64,000 bases of DNA from Pseudomonas lactis (lineage in GTDB: Bacteria > Pseudomonadota > Gammaproteobacteria > Pseudomonadales > Pseudomonadaceae). The stretch's first letter is position 1. Every line of letters starts with the position of its first letter. Location of the stretch: assembly GCF_001439845.1 (NCBI RefSeq), contig NZ_JYLO01000004.1:310001-374000 (forward strand), written 5' to 3'. The notes below the pieces were generated by a model. The model was not told where the DNA came from and made no database searches. It saw nothing but the letters and a program-made list of their open reading frames with translations. A program made the position numbers and the translations under genes. Positions 19,817-28,443 of the stretch are shown here, one piece after another.

Positions 19817-20961
19817 TGTTGAGTCTCCTCATCACGGTAGAACCTCGGGATGCGGCCATTAAGGGAAGGCAGATAATCCCAGCGATAAGCAAGGGCAGAT
19901 AAGTCTGGCCGTCGATGCAAGAATGCCGAAATCACCTCTGAGGCAATAGCCAATGCCAAGGACTGGCCTGGGCATTGATGCCTGCCTGCGCCGAAGCTGA
20001 AGGTTCGTCGTTGAGTTCGTTTGAGCAAGAAGCTGTCGGGGTCTGGGTTGACGGCGGGATCTCGGTTGGCAGCAGCAAGCAATAGTAAAACGGTATCGCC
20101 CGCCTCTAGAACGCTGCCGCCAATCGTGCAGCGCTGTGCAACGAAGCGCCGGGTGTTCTGTACCGGTGAGTCGTGGCGCGCTACCTCTGCCACCCACTCA
20201 GCGACGCGCATCGGGGTAGCTTGCAGGTCAGGGTTTCGTTGGAGCGCTATGAGGGTGTTGCCGATCAGGCCGGCAGTGGCTTCGCAGGTCTGTGACAACA
20301 GCCCAATCAGATTCGCTATCAACGCCTCATCGTCTTTCCAGGCTGAGGCTTGGTATTCGTCATAAAGACGCTCCAACACGCCGCTACCCTTATCATCGTT
20401 GCTCAGCAGCACCTGAAACATCTGCCTCAGCCGAGCCGCCCCGCAATGGGCTTCACTGAGTTGAGCTTCGTCGCTCAATGGCGATAGGCAGGCGACAAAC
20501 TCCCGTGTCAGTTGCGCGACTTCCTGCAACTGGCTGGGTGCAAAACCTATCAAGGTCGCAATGACCGAAACCGGTAACCTGAACATCCACTCGTTCGGGT
20601 TACCGACGGGGTCATCCAATGTCTCGACAACCCGCGCCACAATGCCCGCGAGATTTTCGGTTCCTAACGAGCCCAAGGCCGGCTCGATAACCATCCGGGG
20701 GCAGCGGTGTTGCGCCCCCTCGTTCATGCGCATCAAACGACCAAAGATATCGCCTGCCGCGCCTTGAGCAATGGCCGCTGGAATCGGCTCGTGCAGTGGG
20801 CGTACAAGGCAGTCGGGATGCTCCAGGATGGCCTCGACAACGCTGGCGCCACTGGCAATCCATAAACCAAGATCTGCATCAAAGACCAGTTCACTGTGTC
20901 GTCTGAGGCGTGCGTAATAATCGTAGGGGTCGGCATGGGTAACGGCTTCAAACGGCGTCAT
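19813..20961 (-). CDS. Cytochrome P450
   Basis: A soluble bacterial P450 of 382 residues. The heme-ligand loop is FSFGAGRHQCPGQSLAL with the axial Cys, the K-helix ExxR is in WVAEVARHDSPVQNTRR, and the I-helix oxygen-activation region reads SQTCEATAG. MTPFEAVTHADPYDYYARLR is a usual short N-terminus without a membrane anchor. No ferredoxin or reductase gene is nearby, so electrons come from elsewhere. It leads a two-gene operon with an ABM protein and diverges from an ArsR-type regulator 74 bp away, which likely controls it. Substrate unknown. Confidence 0.94.
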   Translation of the reverse strand: MTPFEAVTHADPYDYYARLRRHSELVFDADLGLWIASGASVVEAILEHPDCLVRPLHEPIPAAIAQGAAGDIFGRLMRMNEGAQHRCPRMVIEPALGSLGTENLAGIVARVVETLDDPVGNPNEWMFRLPVSVIATLIGFAPSQLQEVAQLTREFVACLSPLSDEAQLSEAHCGAARLRQMFQVLLSNDDKGSGVLERLYDEYQASAWKDDEALIANLIGLLSQTCEATAGLIGNTLIALQRNPDLQATPMRVAEWVAEVARHDSPVQNTRRFVAQRCTIGGSVLEAGDTVLLLLAAANRDPAVNPDPDSFLLKRTQRRTFSFGAGRHQCPGQSLALAIASEVISAFLHRRPDLSALAYRWDYLPSLNGRIPRFYRDEETQQ

Positions 20962-21035
20962 TTTGGCAGTCCTTTTCGCAAAGAACGGCTACTATCGAAC
21001 AACCGTCACACCGACAATTCGCTCAGGAACGAAAT

Positions 21036-21773
21036 ATGGATTCCCAAAGCAATGACACCGCCATTTCGCGTGTCGCCGGCGCGATTGCCGAACCTGCAAG
21101 GACGAAAATGCTGTGCTCGCTGATGGACGGCCACGCCCGCACCAGTACGGAACTGGCCGTCATCGCCGACGTCAGTGCTTCTACGGCGAGCGCGCACTTG
21201 GCAAGGCTTAAAGAGGACGGTTTGATAAAACTGCACACCCAGGGCAGGCACCGCTACTTCAGCCTGGCAGACGCTCACGTGGCCAAAGCCATCGAAGCCC
21301 TCATGGTGATCAGCCGAAACGCTCAGACCGGGTTTGTTTCGACTACCCCCAGTCGGTTGCAGCTCGCGCGAACCTGTTATGACCACATGGCGGGGTCCTT
21401 GGCGGTACAACTGCACGACTATTTCCTCGACTCCGGCTGGCTGAGCATGTCGGACGCGGGTGACGGTACGTATCAGCTCAGCGTGGAGGGCGAAAAAGCG
21501 ATGACAGGCCTCGGTATCGAGGTAGAAACCGTAAGGGCGCAGCGGCGTCGTTTCGCTTGCGCATGCCTGGACTGGAGCATGCGCCGCCCTCACCTCGCCG
21601 GCGCACTGGGGGCCGCTGTGCTACAGGCCGTCATCAGCCGCAAATGGGTTATCCAGGACCTTGATAGCCGGGCGCTGGCGGTGACGCCCAAGGGGCGAAA
21701 GGAGCTGTCGGGCAGGTTTGGGATCAGGGTTGAAGAGCCAGAACTGAAGCGCTCAGGCAGCGCCTGCGCATAA
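21036..21773 (+). CDS. ArsR-family winged-helix regulator
   Basis: A 245-residue regulator: N-terminal ArsR-type winged helix (IAEPARTKMLCSLMDGHART; SASTASAHLARLKEDGLIKL; QGRHRYFSLADAHVA) and a C-terminal half of about 140 residues with several Cys and His (ARTCYDHMAGSLAVQLHDYF; FACACLDWSM), longer than simple metal-sensing ArsR proteins. Divergent from the P450/ABM operon with a 74-bp shared gap, so it is probably that operon's local repressor. Whether it senses the P450 substrate or a metal is not evident. Confidence 0.88.
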   Translation: MDSQSNDTAISRVAGAIAEPARTKMLCSLMDGHARTSTELAVIADVSASTASAHLARLKEDGLIKLHTQGRHRYFSLADAHVAKAIEALMVISRNAQTGFVSTTPSRLQLARTCYDHMAGSLAVQLHDYFLDSGWLSMSDAGDGTYQLSVEGEKAMTGLGIEVETVRAQRRRFACACLDWSMRRPHLAGALGAAVLQAVISRKWVIQDLDSRALAVTPKGRKELSGRFGIRVEEPELKRSGSACA

Positions 21774-21801
21774 CGCCAAGCACCGTCCATGTTCGGCCAC
21801 C

Positions 21802-22146
21802 TCAATCATCCCGCGTCAGCACTTCCAACAATTCGATCTCGAAACGCAGGTTACTGTTGGGTTTGATATGCGCGCCCATCGAGCGCTCGCCATAGGCCAG
21901 GTGCGCCGGTACATACAACGTGCGCACGCCGCCAACCTGCATGCCCATCAAGCCCTGGTCCCACCCCTTGATCACGCGGCCAGTGCCGATCACGCACTGG
22001 AACGGTTTGCCCCGCTCCCAGGAGGAATCGAACACCGTGCCATCTTCCAGGGTGCCGGTGTATTGGGTGGTGATCAGCGCGCCCTTGACCACGGCTTTGC
22101 CGTCGCCCAGGCGGATGTCGGTGACCTGCAGTTCGTCGTTGCTCAT
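21802..22146 (-). CDS. FKBP-type peptidyl-prolyl cis-trans isomerase
   Basis: A single-domain FKBP of 114 residues that accelerates prolyl isomerisation. Hallmarks are TTQYTGTLEDGTVFDSSWER, FQCVIGTGRVIKGWDQGLMG and LYVPAHLAYGERSMG. No signal peptide is present when translation starts at ATG 22146 (MSNDELQVTD), so it is cytoplasmic. The longer frame to 22302 runs into a REP and is not credible. Confidence 0.94.
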   Translation of the reverse strand: MSNDELQVTDIRLGDGKAVVKGALITTQYTGTLEDGTVFDSSWERGKPFQCVIGTGRVIKGWDQGLMGMQVGGVRTLYVPAHLAYGERSMGAHIKPNSNLRFEIELLEVLTRDD

Positions 22147-22261
22147 GGGGTTCTCATTGAAGGGGTGAAGGGCAGGGGTTTTCCCAGAATCGGATGGGTT
22201 TGGCAAGTGCAGGGGAATGGCCCACATGGTGGACCGCTCGCTGGAATGCATACAGATCCAA

Positions 22262-22350
22262 TGTGGGAGCGGGCTTGCCCGCGAAGGCGGTGTGTCAGTC
22301 ACTGCATCTGTGTCTGCACTACCGCTTTCGCAGGCAAGCCAGCTCCCACA
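22262..22350. repeat. REPIN, GTGGGAGCTGGCTTGCC family
   Basis: Inverted pair TGTGGGAGCGGGCTTGCCCG and GCAAGCCAGCTCCCACA between the FKBP gene and the transglycosylase gene. Confidence 0.9.
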
Positions 22351-22377
22351 ATTGAATCTGCATGCATCCAGAAGCCT

Positions 22378-22998
22378 TTACAACCAATGCCAGAACCGGC
22401 TCCAGAACCCTCGCCCCAACTCATCCTTGCACCCGGCATATTGGCGCGCATACATCTGCGAACGCGCTTGCACCTTGCTTGCCACCGGTGGCAGCCAGGC
22501 TTTGCTGGCGTAGGTGCGCTGGCGGTAGCCGCCCCAGCCTTCGTGGTAGTTCAGGTACTGACCATAGGCGTCGTATTTGTAGACACCGTTGATGGTGTAG
22601 GTCTTGTCCATGTACCAGCCGATAAAGTCGATGGCGTCGTCGAAGTCTTCGCGATCAGCGCCGCTGCGGCCGGTGGCTTTGCGGTAGTCGTTCCACACTT
22701 CATCCTTGGCCTGGGCATAGCCGGAAGCGGTGGAGACGCGGCCCCAGGGAATGATCCACAGCAGGTATTTACGCGGGGTCTTGGCGTCGTGGCGAAAGCC
22801 CGACTCCTGATACATGATCGCGAACGGCACCTGGATCGGTACGCCCCAACGCTTTTGCGTGACTTTGGCGGCGTCGTACCAGTCGTCTTTTTCGCGCAAG
22901 ATACCGCAGAGGTCGTTGGGCGTGCGTGGCGGCGAGGTGCCGCACGCCGCCAACAGGGAAGTGAGTAATAACAGTCCGACGGCTTTGCCTGCGCTCAA
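22378..22998 (-). CDS. Lytic transglycosylase (SLT-domain) lipoprotein
   Basis: A 206-residue outer-membrane-type lipoprotein: signal peptide with lipobox LLAACG (Cys near residue 19), then an SLT-like lysozyme fold with the catalytic Glu in IMYQESGFRHDAKTP and the aromatic motif ASGYAQAKDEVWNDYRK. It would cleave peptidoglycan glycan strands in the periplasm. It stands alone, opposite no clear partner; the same-strand upstream gene is a membrane protein ending at 23077. Confidence 0.88.
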   Translation of the reverse strand: MSAGKAVGLLLLTSLLAACGTSPPRTPNDLCGILREKDDWYDAAKVTQKRWGVPIQVPFAIMYQESGFRHDAKTPRKYLLWIIPWGRVSTASGYAQAKDEVWNDYRKATGRSGADREDFDDAIDFIGWYMDKTYTINGVYKYDAYGQYLNYHEGWGGYRQRTYASKAWLPPVASKVQARSQMYARQYAGCKDELGRGFWSRFWHWL

Positions 22999-23018
22999 GG
23001 GGCACCTTTGTGGGATAA

Positions 23019-23042
23019 GGGTAAAATGCCAGCATTTTACCC
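23019..23042. promoter_or_regulatory. Perfect 24-bp palindrome upstream of transglycosylase gene
   Basis: GGGTAAAATG and CATTTTACCC flank CCAG. It lies 20 bp before the transglycosylase ATG on the minus strand and 35 bp after the stop of the membrane-protein gene. It may be a terminator hairpin or an operator overlapping a TAAAAT -10 box; there is no T-run. Confidence 0.4.
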
Positions 23043-23076
23043 CTTCACACAGGCGGCGTCCTTGCCGCAGACAGTT

Positions 23077-24045
23077 TTAAGCCAAGGGCACGCGACGGGT
23101 AGTCAGCGCGATACGACCGATAAAGAAGCTCAAGGCCGCGCCCAACAGCAGCATGGCCAAGGTGCTCCAGGCCGCGCGGGACAGTTGCTTGGCTGCGACT
23201 TCACCGGCTTCACGGGCTTTCTGTTCCGCCTGTTTTTTCAGCTCATCGACCTTTTGCATGGCTTGCTGATAAGCCTGGGCATAGTTGTCGACGATCTGGG
23301 TGGCTTCTTCTTTGCTCTTGCCAGTGCGGGCCGCGACGATGTTGACCAGCGCCTCTTTATCCGCTGCATTCAGGGCTGGCTCGCCGGACGCTTTCACACG
23401 TTCGAACCACTGCTTGAGCTCATCACCGGCCTGGGCAGGGTTGGTCGCTGCATCGGTGGCCGACTGCTTGCCATCGGCTGCTGCCTGATCGGCTTTTTGC
23501 TCAACATTGGCAGGGTCCAGCTCAGCCTTGCCGCTCTGCTTGAGCAAGGTATCCAGTTGGCCTTGCAGGCTGTTCCAGTCCAGCTCGATGCCCTGCTCGT
23601 TCAACTGCTGCTTGATGCTATTGCCAATCCCCGGCGCGGCGGCAGCAATGCCACTGCCAGCTGCGGACAGGCCTTTGCCCACCACGTTGCCGGCAGTGCC
23701 GACCACGCTGGACGCCAGGCCCGCCAGCAGCCAAGTGGTGAGCAAGGTGGTCAGGGTCCAGGTCAGCACCCCATGCAGGCCGCCACGATCCGGTGCCGTG
23801 CGGCCGGCCACGAACGCGCCCAATGCGATGGCGACCAGTGTCGATACAAACAACCAGATACCCGCACCCGTGCCAAAACCGCTCAACGGGTTGCCCGCTT
23901 CCATCGGGTCAACGGCACTGGCGCCAATGGCGGTGCCCAACACACTCAAGACCAGGTAGGTGACCAGTGCGATTGCACTACCGGCCAATACCGAGCTCCA
24001 CGACACACGAAACAGCGATCGATTGGTTTCATAGACAGTGGTCAT
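23077..24045 (-). CDS. Membrane protein with central amphipathic helix region, unknown function
   Basis: A 322-residue protein not assigned to a functional family. It begins with two or three TM segments (FRVSWSSVLAGSAIALVTYL; GIWLFVSTLVAIALGAFVAG; VLTWTLTTLLTTWLLAGLAS), has a long Ala/Gln/Lys-rich helical middle (residues ~140-285, with KADQAAADGKQSATDAATNP) and ends in another TM (STLAMLLLGAALSFFIGRIA). The start at 24045 is chosen because the first TM follows directly. Similar architecture is widespread in proteobacteria and often linked to envelope stress, but no function is established from what I see. Confidence 0.75.
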   Translation of the reverse strand: MTTVYETNRSLFRVSWSSVLAGSAIALVTYLVLSVLGTAIGASAVDPMEAGNPLSGFGTGAGIWLFVSTLVAIALGAFVAGRTAPDRGGLHGVLTWTLTTLLTTWLLAGLASSVVGTAGNVVGKGLSAAGSGIAAAAPGIGNSIKQQLNEQGIELDWNSLQGQLDTLLKQSGKAELDPANVEQKADQAAADGKQSATDAATNPAQAGDELKQWFERVKASGEPALNAADKEALVNIVAARTGKSKEEATQIVDNYAQAYQQAMQKVDELKKQAEQKAREAGEVAAKQLSRAAWSTLAMLLLGAALSFFIGRIALTTRRVPLA

Positions 24046-24135
24046 ACAAAGGTCCTTTTCAAATTGAGGAGCAAGGCAATGTGCCTTGATGGGTGTGAGT
24101 GTGGCGAAACGACATACGTTCAGTCCTGGCCCATA

Positions 24136-24156
24136 TGCACCAGGCAGCCTGGTGCA
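24136..24156. promoter_or_regulatory. Inverted repeat in divergent promoter region
   Basis: TGCACCAGG and CCTGGTGCA around CAG lie between the divergent membrane-protein gene (start 24045) and PAS-LuxR gene (start 24249). An operator for either is possible. Confidence 0.35.
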
Positions 24157-24248
24157 TTCGCACTGCCCCGTAGGCAATTACTCTGCACTATCCTGAAGCC
24201 GGGATGTCGTAACCCAATGTGCCTTGCCCTGCCCTAATCGGAGACGTT

Positions 24249-25745
24249 ATGACCCAGGATGTTCTCGCCAAAGAAACCAACCGCCGCCAACTGCAAACCA
24301 TCATCTCCGGGCTGTCCGACGGTGTGATCCTGGCCGAGGTCGACCAGACCATTCTCTGGGCCAATGAAGCGGCGTTGACCATGCATGGGGTCAGCGAGGT
24401 CAAGGAACTGGGCGCCAATACCGAGGCGTACGCCAAGCGCTTTGCCCTGCGCTACCGCAACAACCACCCCTTGGCACTGGACAGCTACCCCCTCAGCCGC
24501 GTGGCCGCCGGTGAAGAGTTCAGCGATGTGGTGGTGGAGGTCACACCCGCCGACGACGAACACCGCAGTTGGGTGCATCGCCTGCGCAGCCTGGTGCTGA
24601 CCGACGCCCAGGGTGAGCCGGAGTTGCTGGTGCTGATCCTCAGCGACGCCACCGAATGGGCCAGCGCCGAGCAACGCTTCGAGAAAACCTTCAACGCCAA
24701 CCCGGCGCCCGCCGTGATCTGCCGCCTCAGCGACTTGCGCTACATCAAGGTCAACCAGGGTTTTTTGGAGATGACCGGCTATAACCGCGACCAGGTCATC
24801 GGCAAATCCGTGTATGAGCTGGATGTGCTGGAACAGGCCGAGCGCAAGGACCTGGCGATCCAGCGCCTGGGCGAAGGCGCGACCATCCCGCAGATGCAGG
24901 CCGAACTGAGGCTGCCCGAAGGTGGCAGCAAACTGGTGATCGTCGCCGGCCAACCGTTGGACATGAACGAGGAAGACTGCATGCTGTTTTCCTTCACGGA
25001 CCTTGAGCCGCGGCGCAAAGCCGAAATCGCCCTGCGCCAGAGCGAAGAGCGCTTCGCCAAATCCTTCCGTCTGACGCCCGTGCCGACCCTGGTGTGCAGT
25101 GCCGACAACCGCCAGGTGGTGGACATCAACGAAGCCTTCATGAGCATCACCGGCTACATCAGCGAAGAACTGATCGGCAAATCCATCGAAGACATCAACT
25201 TCATCGACAGCCCCCAGGCGGGTGCACAGTTGTTCGCCACCCTGGAGAAAGCCGGGAACCTAGAGGGCCAGGACCTCAAGGTGCGCAAGAAAGGCAACGA
25301 GGTGATCGACTGCGTGGTGTCCGCCGACACCGTAATTATTCAGGACGTACCCTGCTACCTGATGGTGCTGATGAACATCACCGAGCGCAAACGCTCGGAG
25401 CTGGAACTGGTGGCGGCCATCGAGGAAGTCATGCAGGACGCGTCCTGGTTCAGCCAGACCCTGATCGAGAAGCTGGCCAACGCTAAGAGCGTCAACAGCC
25501 CCAACCTGCCGAACGTTTCCTTCACCGACCTCACCGCCCGCGAGCGCGATGTGTTGGGCCTGATCTGCGAGGGCCTGGCGGACAAAGAGATCGCCTCGCG
25601 CCTGAAACTGGCGCCCAACACCGTGCGTAACCATGTGGCCACGGTGTATTCCAAGCTGGGGGTGCACAGCCGTAGTGCAGCGATCGTCTGGGCCCGTGAA
25701 CGCGGGCTGTTTGCCGGTGATTTGCGCCTGAAAAACAAACCCTGA
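24249..25745 (+). CDS. Triple-PAS sensor with LuxR-type DNA-binding domain
   Basis: A 498-residue single-component regulator. Three PAS repeats can be traced (~15-125, QTIISGLSDGVILAEVDQTI; ~135-255, FNANPAPAVICRLSDLRYIK; ~265-385, SFRLTPVPTLVCSADNRQVV), the third ending in the PAC-like MNITERKRSELEL, then a C-terminal LuxR HTH (LTARERDVLGLICEGLADKE; LAPNTVRNHVATVYSKLGVH). No TM segment, so it is a cytoplasmic sensor. ATG at 24249 is preferred to 24219. Targets unknown; a palindrome just after its stop (25756) precedes a DUF1652 gene. Confidence 0.88.
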   Translation: MTQDVLAKETNRRQLQTIISGLSDGVILAEVDQTILWANEAALTMHGVSEVKELGANTEAYAKRFALRYRNNHPLALDSYPLSRVAAGEEFSDVVVEVTPADDEHRSWVHRLRSLVLTDAQGEPELLVLILSDATEWASAEQRFEKTFNANPAPAVICRLSDLRYIKVNQGFLEMTGYNRDQVIGKSVYELDVLEQAERKDLAIQRLGEGATIPQMQAELRLPEGGSKLVIVAGQPLDMNEEDCMLFSFTDLEPRRKAEIALRQSEERFAKSFRLTPVPTLVCSADNRQVVDINEAFMSITGYISEELIGKSIEDINFIDSPQAGAQLFATLEKAGNLEGQDLKVRKKGNEVIDCVVSADTVIIQDVPCYLMVLMNITERKRSELELVAAIEEVMQDASWFSQTLIEKLANAKSVNSPNLPNVSFTDLTARERDVLGLICEGLADKEIASRLKLAPNTVRNHVATVYSKLGVHSRSAAIVWARERGLFAGDLRLKNKP

Positions 25746-25755
25746 CCCTGCAAAT

Positions 25756-25774
25756 GCACTAGTGCGACTAGTGC
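25756..25774. promoter_or_regulatory. Palindrome GCACTAGT-N3-ACTAGTGC
   Basis: A 19-bp inverted repeat with 8-bp arms lies in the gap between the PAS-LuxR regulator gene and the DUF1652 gene, 74 bp before the latter's ATG. It has the size of a LuxR-type operator, which makes it a candidate site for the adjacent regulator. Confidence 0.4.
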
Positions 25775-25847
25775 GAATTCGCCTTATTGAGCGGCGGTGC
25801 AAGCAATAACCTTCAAGGGATCGTATTTATGCCTAGAAGGAACCCGC

Positions 25848-26120
25848 ATGTTTACCCTCTCTCAACTGCGCAACTGCATCGAAGAAGGCCTGTCACCGCT
25901 GACGTGCGAATTCACCCTGTGCCGGGACGCGTCCTTGACCCTCAAGGTCTACGACGCCGAGACCGGTCGTGTCGACTTGGTGGTGACCGGCATCAGCACC
26001 AACCGCCTGCAGACCCCGCAGGAAGTGGCGAAAATGGTGGATGAATTGCGCTACGAGCTGCAAAGCAACAACGTCGGCAAGCTCACGCTGGATGATCTGC
26101 CTTTATCGCCGCTCCCATGA
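25848..26120 (+). CDS. DUF1652 domain protein
   Basis: A 90-residue small protein of the DUF1652 family, nearly confined to Pseudomonas and of unknown function. The family pattern is clear: LRNCIEEGLSPLTCEFTL, SLTLKVYDAETGRVDLVVTG and a final helix with ELRYELQSNN. ATG at 25848 with AAGGA upstream is chosen. The last 38 bp overlap the 3' end of the convergent MFS gene. Confidence 0.85.
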   Translation: MFTLSQLRNCIEEGLSPLTCEFTLCRDASLTLKVYDAETGRVDLVVTGISTNRLQTPQEVAKMVDELRYELQSNNVGKLTLDDLPLSPLP

Positions 26121-27276
26121 AATAAAACACTCCGCCTGCAACGATAAACGCCCCCAGCATGTAGAACATGTAATGGGCTGGCAGGCTGGCCAACACCAGG
26201 CCACACAGCACCGGCCCCAACGCGGCGCCGAGGTTGGACAGGTTTTGCGCCCCGTAATACATGCCCCGCAGGTGGTCCGGGGCAATTCGGTCGATAAACA
26301 TGTACTCGGCCGGGAACACGATGATCTCCCCGACGGTGAACACCGCCATCGCCAGCACCCAGCCCACCACGCTGGTGGACAGCCCGAATCCGATCAACCC
26401 CAGCATGAACATGCTCAAGCCAGCGATCAGCCACTGGCTCAGGTAACGGTGCGAGATGCGCCGGCCAATCAAGTACTGCAAGGCAATCACTAGCACGGCA
26501 TTGGTGGTCAGCACCGCGCTGATCACCGTGTAGGTGTATTCGGCGGTCGTGGTGGTCACCAGGTACTGCGACAGGTAGGCCGTGAACTGGCCGAACACCA
26601 CCGCGCTGAGTAAACCGCCGAGGGTGAAGCACACCAGGCGACGGTCCTGCAGCAAAACGCGGGCGACGGCGAGAAACGGCACCGGCTTTTGCGTGGTGTC
26701 CACAGTGGCCAAGTTACGGTCACCCCAGCGCCCATACAGCAGAAAAAAAACCAGCCCCAACAGCGCCGACAGAATAAACGGCAGGCTGATATCCAGCTTG
26801 GCCACCATCGCGCCAAAGAACGGCCCTACGGCATAGCCGATATTGGTGAGGGTGTACTTGATGGAAAACACTTCGCTGCGCGCGTCTTCGGGCAGCAGGC
26901 TGGCGAAGCCGGCTTTCACCGCAATATCGATGACGGCATAAGCCAGGTTGATCAGGATCAGGCAGCCATAGAACGCCCAGATATTCTGCGCCAGCACCGT
27001 GCCGATAAACCCCAGCACAAACACCAGGCTCAAGCCGAGCAACAGCCGATAGCTATTGATGCGGTCGACCAGGAAACCGCCGTAGACACTAAGTAGCGAA
27101 CCGACGATCAGCGAACTGCCGATTACCAGGCCGACCTGGGTAATGTCCAAGGCGAAATGGCTGGTGAGGTAGATCACGAGGTAAGGAAAGGTGATGGCCT
27201 TGGCCAGCGTCAGCAGCAACGTGGCGCACAGCAACAGGTTCACGGTGCGGGGGTAGTTTCTTATGGTGGCAAGCAT
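26083..27276 (-). CDS. MFS transporter (DHA1-like efflux)
   Basis: A 397-residue major facilitator with 12 predicted TM segments (for example TVNLLLCATLLLTLAKAITF and VGLVIGSSLIVGSLLSVYGG) and the cytoplasmic loop 2-3 signature degenerated to GGFLVDRINSYRLLLGLS. It resembles small-molecule efflux permeases of the MdtH/YttB kind; the substrate is not evident. ATG at 27276 (MLATIRNYPR) is preferred to an upstream GTG. It ends convergently inside the DUF1652 gene. Confidence 0.87.
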   Translation of the reverse strand: MLATIRNYPRTVNLLLCATLLLTLAKAITFPYLVIYLTSHFALDITQVGLVIGSSLIVGSLLSVYGGFLVDRINSYRLLLGLSLVFVLGFIGTVLAQNIWAFYGCLILINLAYAVIDIAVKAGFASLLPEDARSEVFSIKYTLTNIGYAVGPFFGAMVAKLDISLPFILSALLGLVFFLLYGRWGDRNLATVDTTQKPVPFLAVARVLLQDRRLVCFTLGGLLSAVVFGQFTAYLSQYLVTTTTAEYTYTVISAVLTTNAVLVIALQYLIGRRISHRYLSQWLIAGLSMFMLGLIGFGLSTSVVGWVLAMAVFTVGEIIVFPAEYMFIDRIAPDHLRGMYYGAQNLSNLGAALGPVLCGLVLASLPAHYMFYMLGAFIVAGGVFYFMGAAIKADHPA

Positions 27277-27293
27277 CCTGCTCTCGTTCTTCA

Positions 27294-27325
27294 AAGGTAA
27301 CGCGACCATCGCGGTCGGTTACCTT
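27294..27325. promoter_or_regulatory. Long hairpin upstream of MFS gene
   Basis: AAGGTAAC then CGACC pair with GGTCG then GTTACCTT, with one bulged G. It lies between the RcnB-like stop (27365) and the MFS start (27276), both on the minus strand. It may terminate the first or control the second; no T-run follows. Confidence 0.4.
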
Positions 27326-27364
27326 AACGCAAGAAACATAAAACGAGCAGGTGCCCCCGCGGGA

Positions 27365-27673
27365 TTATTTCTTGACTGGCGTAATCTCGAGGATGGTGCC
27401 GTTGGTGGTCTTGAGCAGGACGTACTTGTCGCCTACACGCGCCCACTGGCTTTCTTCTTCAGGCTGCTTGAGGCCGTGTTTTTTCCAATCGCTGATGGCT
27501 GACTCCTTGCGCATCAGGATATCCGGCGCACGGTCGCCCTCTTTCAAGTCGCGAGCGTTGATGTTTGAAGGTTGCACGGTTTCCTGAGGGGTATCGCCGG
27601 CCTGCACTACAGCGCTGACCGTGGAAAAGCTGGCAGCGACCAGCAAGCAAGCGGCTAAGGTTTTCGACTTCAT
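27365..27673 (-). CDS. RcnB-family periplasmic protein
   Basis: A 102-residue secreted protein: signal peptide MKSKTLAACLLVAASFSTVS, then a linker and the RcnB-type C-terminal module (LKEGDRAPDILMRKESAISD, WKKHGLKQPEEESQWARVGD and YVLLKTTNGTILEITP). E. coli RcnB takes part in Ni/Co homeostasis, but the wider family is large and the metal link is not shown here. It starts at ATG 27673 with GGAG upstream on the minus strand. Confidence 0.82.
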   Translation of the reverse strand: MKSKTLAACLLVAASFSTVSAVVQAGDTPQETVQPSNINARDLKEGDRAPDILMRKESAISDWKKHGLKQPEEESQWARVGDKYVLLKTTNGTILEITPVKK

Positions 27674-27742
27674 GGGTGCTCCTTCAATTAATGGTGCGTA
27701 CTCAGGTTCCGACCGCGGCGGCGCGCAATCATTCAGCCGTGT

Positions 27743-27883
27743 TTCCCTGTGGCCAGAGATTGCTCCCGCTGGGCTGCGCAGCAGCCCCAAAAAGCCACAC
27801 CTCGCATCCACTGAACGTATGCGGTGAATGGGTTGGGGCCGCTTCGCTGCCCAGCGGGAGCAAGCTCCCTCGCCACAAGGGGT
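27743..27883. repeat. REPIN, GGCGAGGGAGCTTGCTCCC family (left flank of RAYT)
   Basis: About 138 bp with the same internal sequence as the copy at 28444 (GCGCAGCAGCCCCAAAAAGC; TTGGGGCCGCTTCGCTGCCC). The right half-palindrome is intact; the left one is eroded (TGTGGCCAGAGATTGCTCCC). Confidence 0.88.
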
Positions 27884-27889
27884 ACGTCG

Positions 27890-28381
27890 TTATAGCCAGG
27901 CGGCGTCCCAGAGTGAGTAGTCGCCAACATGCTCGACCAGTCCGGCTCGCAGTGGGTTGGCGATGATGTAGCGAGCAGCCTTGATAAGGTCTTCATCGGC
28001 CCGCACCGCACGATCGTGATAGCCGTACTGCCAGAAAGCTCCGTGTGTACGACGAGCTCGGTTGATGGCCAGTGTGCTGCACGACTTCACTCGTTTCATC
28101 ACCTCAGGCAGCGTCGCGTCTCGCAGTTCAAATAACCAGTGAAGGTGGTCCGGCATAATGACCCAGGCCAGCGAGTTGACCAGTCCAAGGTCATGGGCTC
28201 GTTTAAGCTCGGCAACCAATAGCCGCCCCAGGTAAAGATCGGCAAACACCGGGCGACGTTGATAAACCACGGCAGTTACCAAATAAGCTCGGCCAGGTTC
28301 TGAATAACGGCCACGTCGTAACAAATGAGAATTGGGTTTGTGAAGCAATCCTTTGCTCCCCTGAATGGTTGAATGGTCCAT
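27890..28381 (-). CDS. REP-associated tyrosine transposase (RAYT)
   Basis: A 163-residue transposase of the IS200/IS605-related Y1 family, believed to mobilise REP/REPIN sequences. The metal-binding HUH motif is in VIMPDHLHWLFEL, the candidate nucleophile Tyr is in FWQYGYHDRAVRADEDL, and the tail DLIKAARYIIANPLRAGLV is typical of RAYTs. It lies between two REPINs of the GGCGAGGGAGCTTGCTCCC family in the same orientation at 27743 and 28444, as seen for genes that serve one REP family. The N-terminal start is not certain; SHLLRRGRYSEPGRAYL is where family similarity begins. Confidence 0.92.
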   Translation of the reverse strand: MDHSTIQGSKGLLHKPNSHLLRRGRYSEPGRAYLVTAVVYQRRPVFADLYLGRLLVAELKRAHDLGLVNSLAWVIMPDHLHWLFELRDATLPEVMKRVKSCSTLAINRARRTHGAFWQYGYHDRAVRADEDLIKAARYIIANPLRAGLVEHVGDYSLWDAAWL

Positions 28382-28443
28382 TCAACCTAGCAGGCACCTG
28401 AGATGTCCCTGCTCAATACAGTTTCCCCATATTTCCCAATCCT

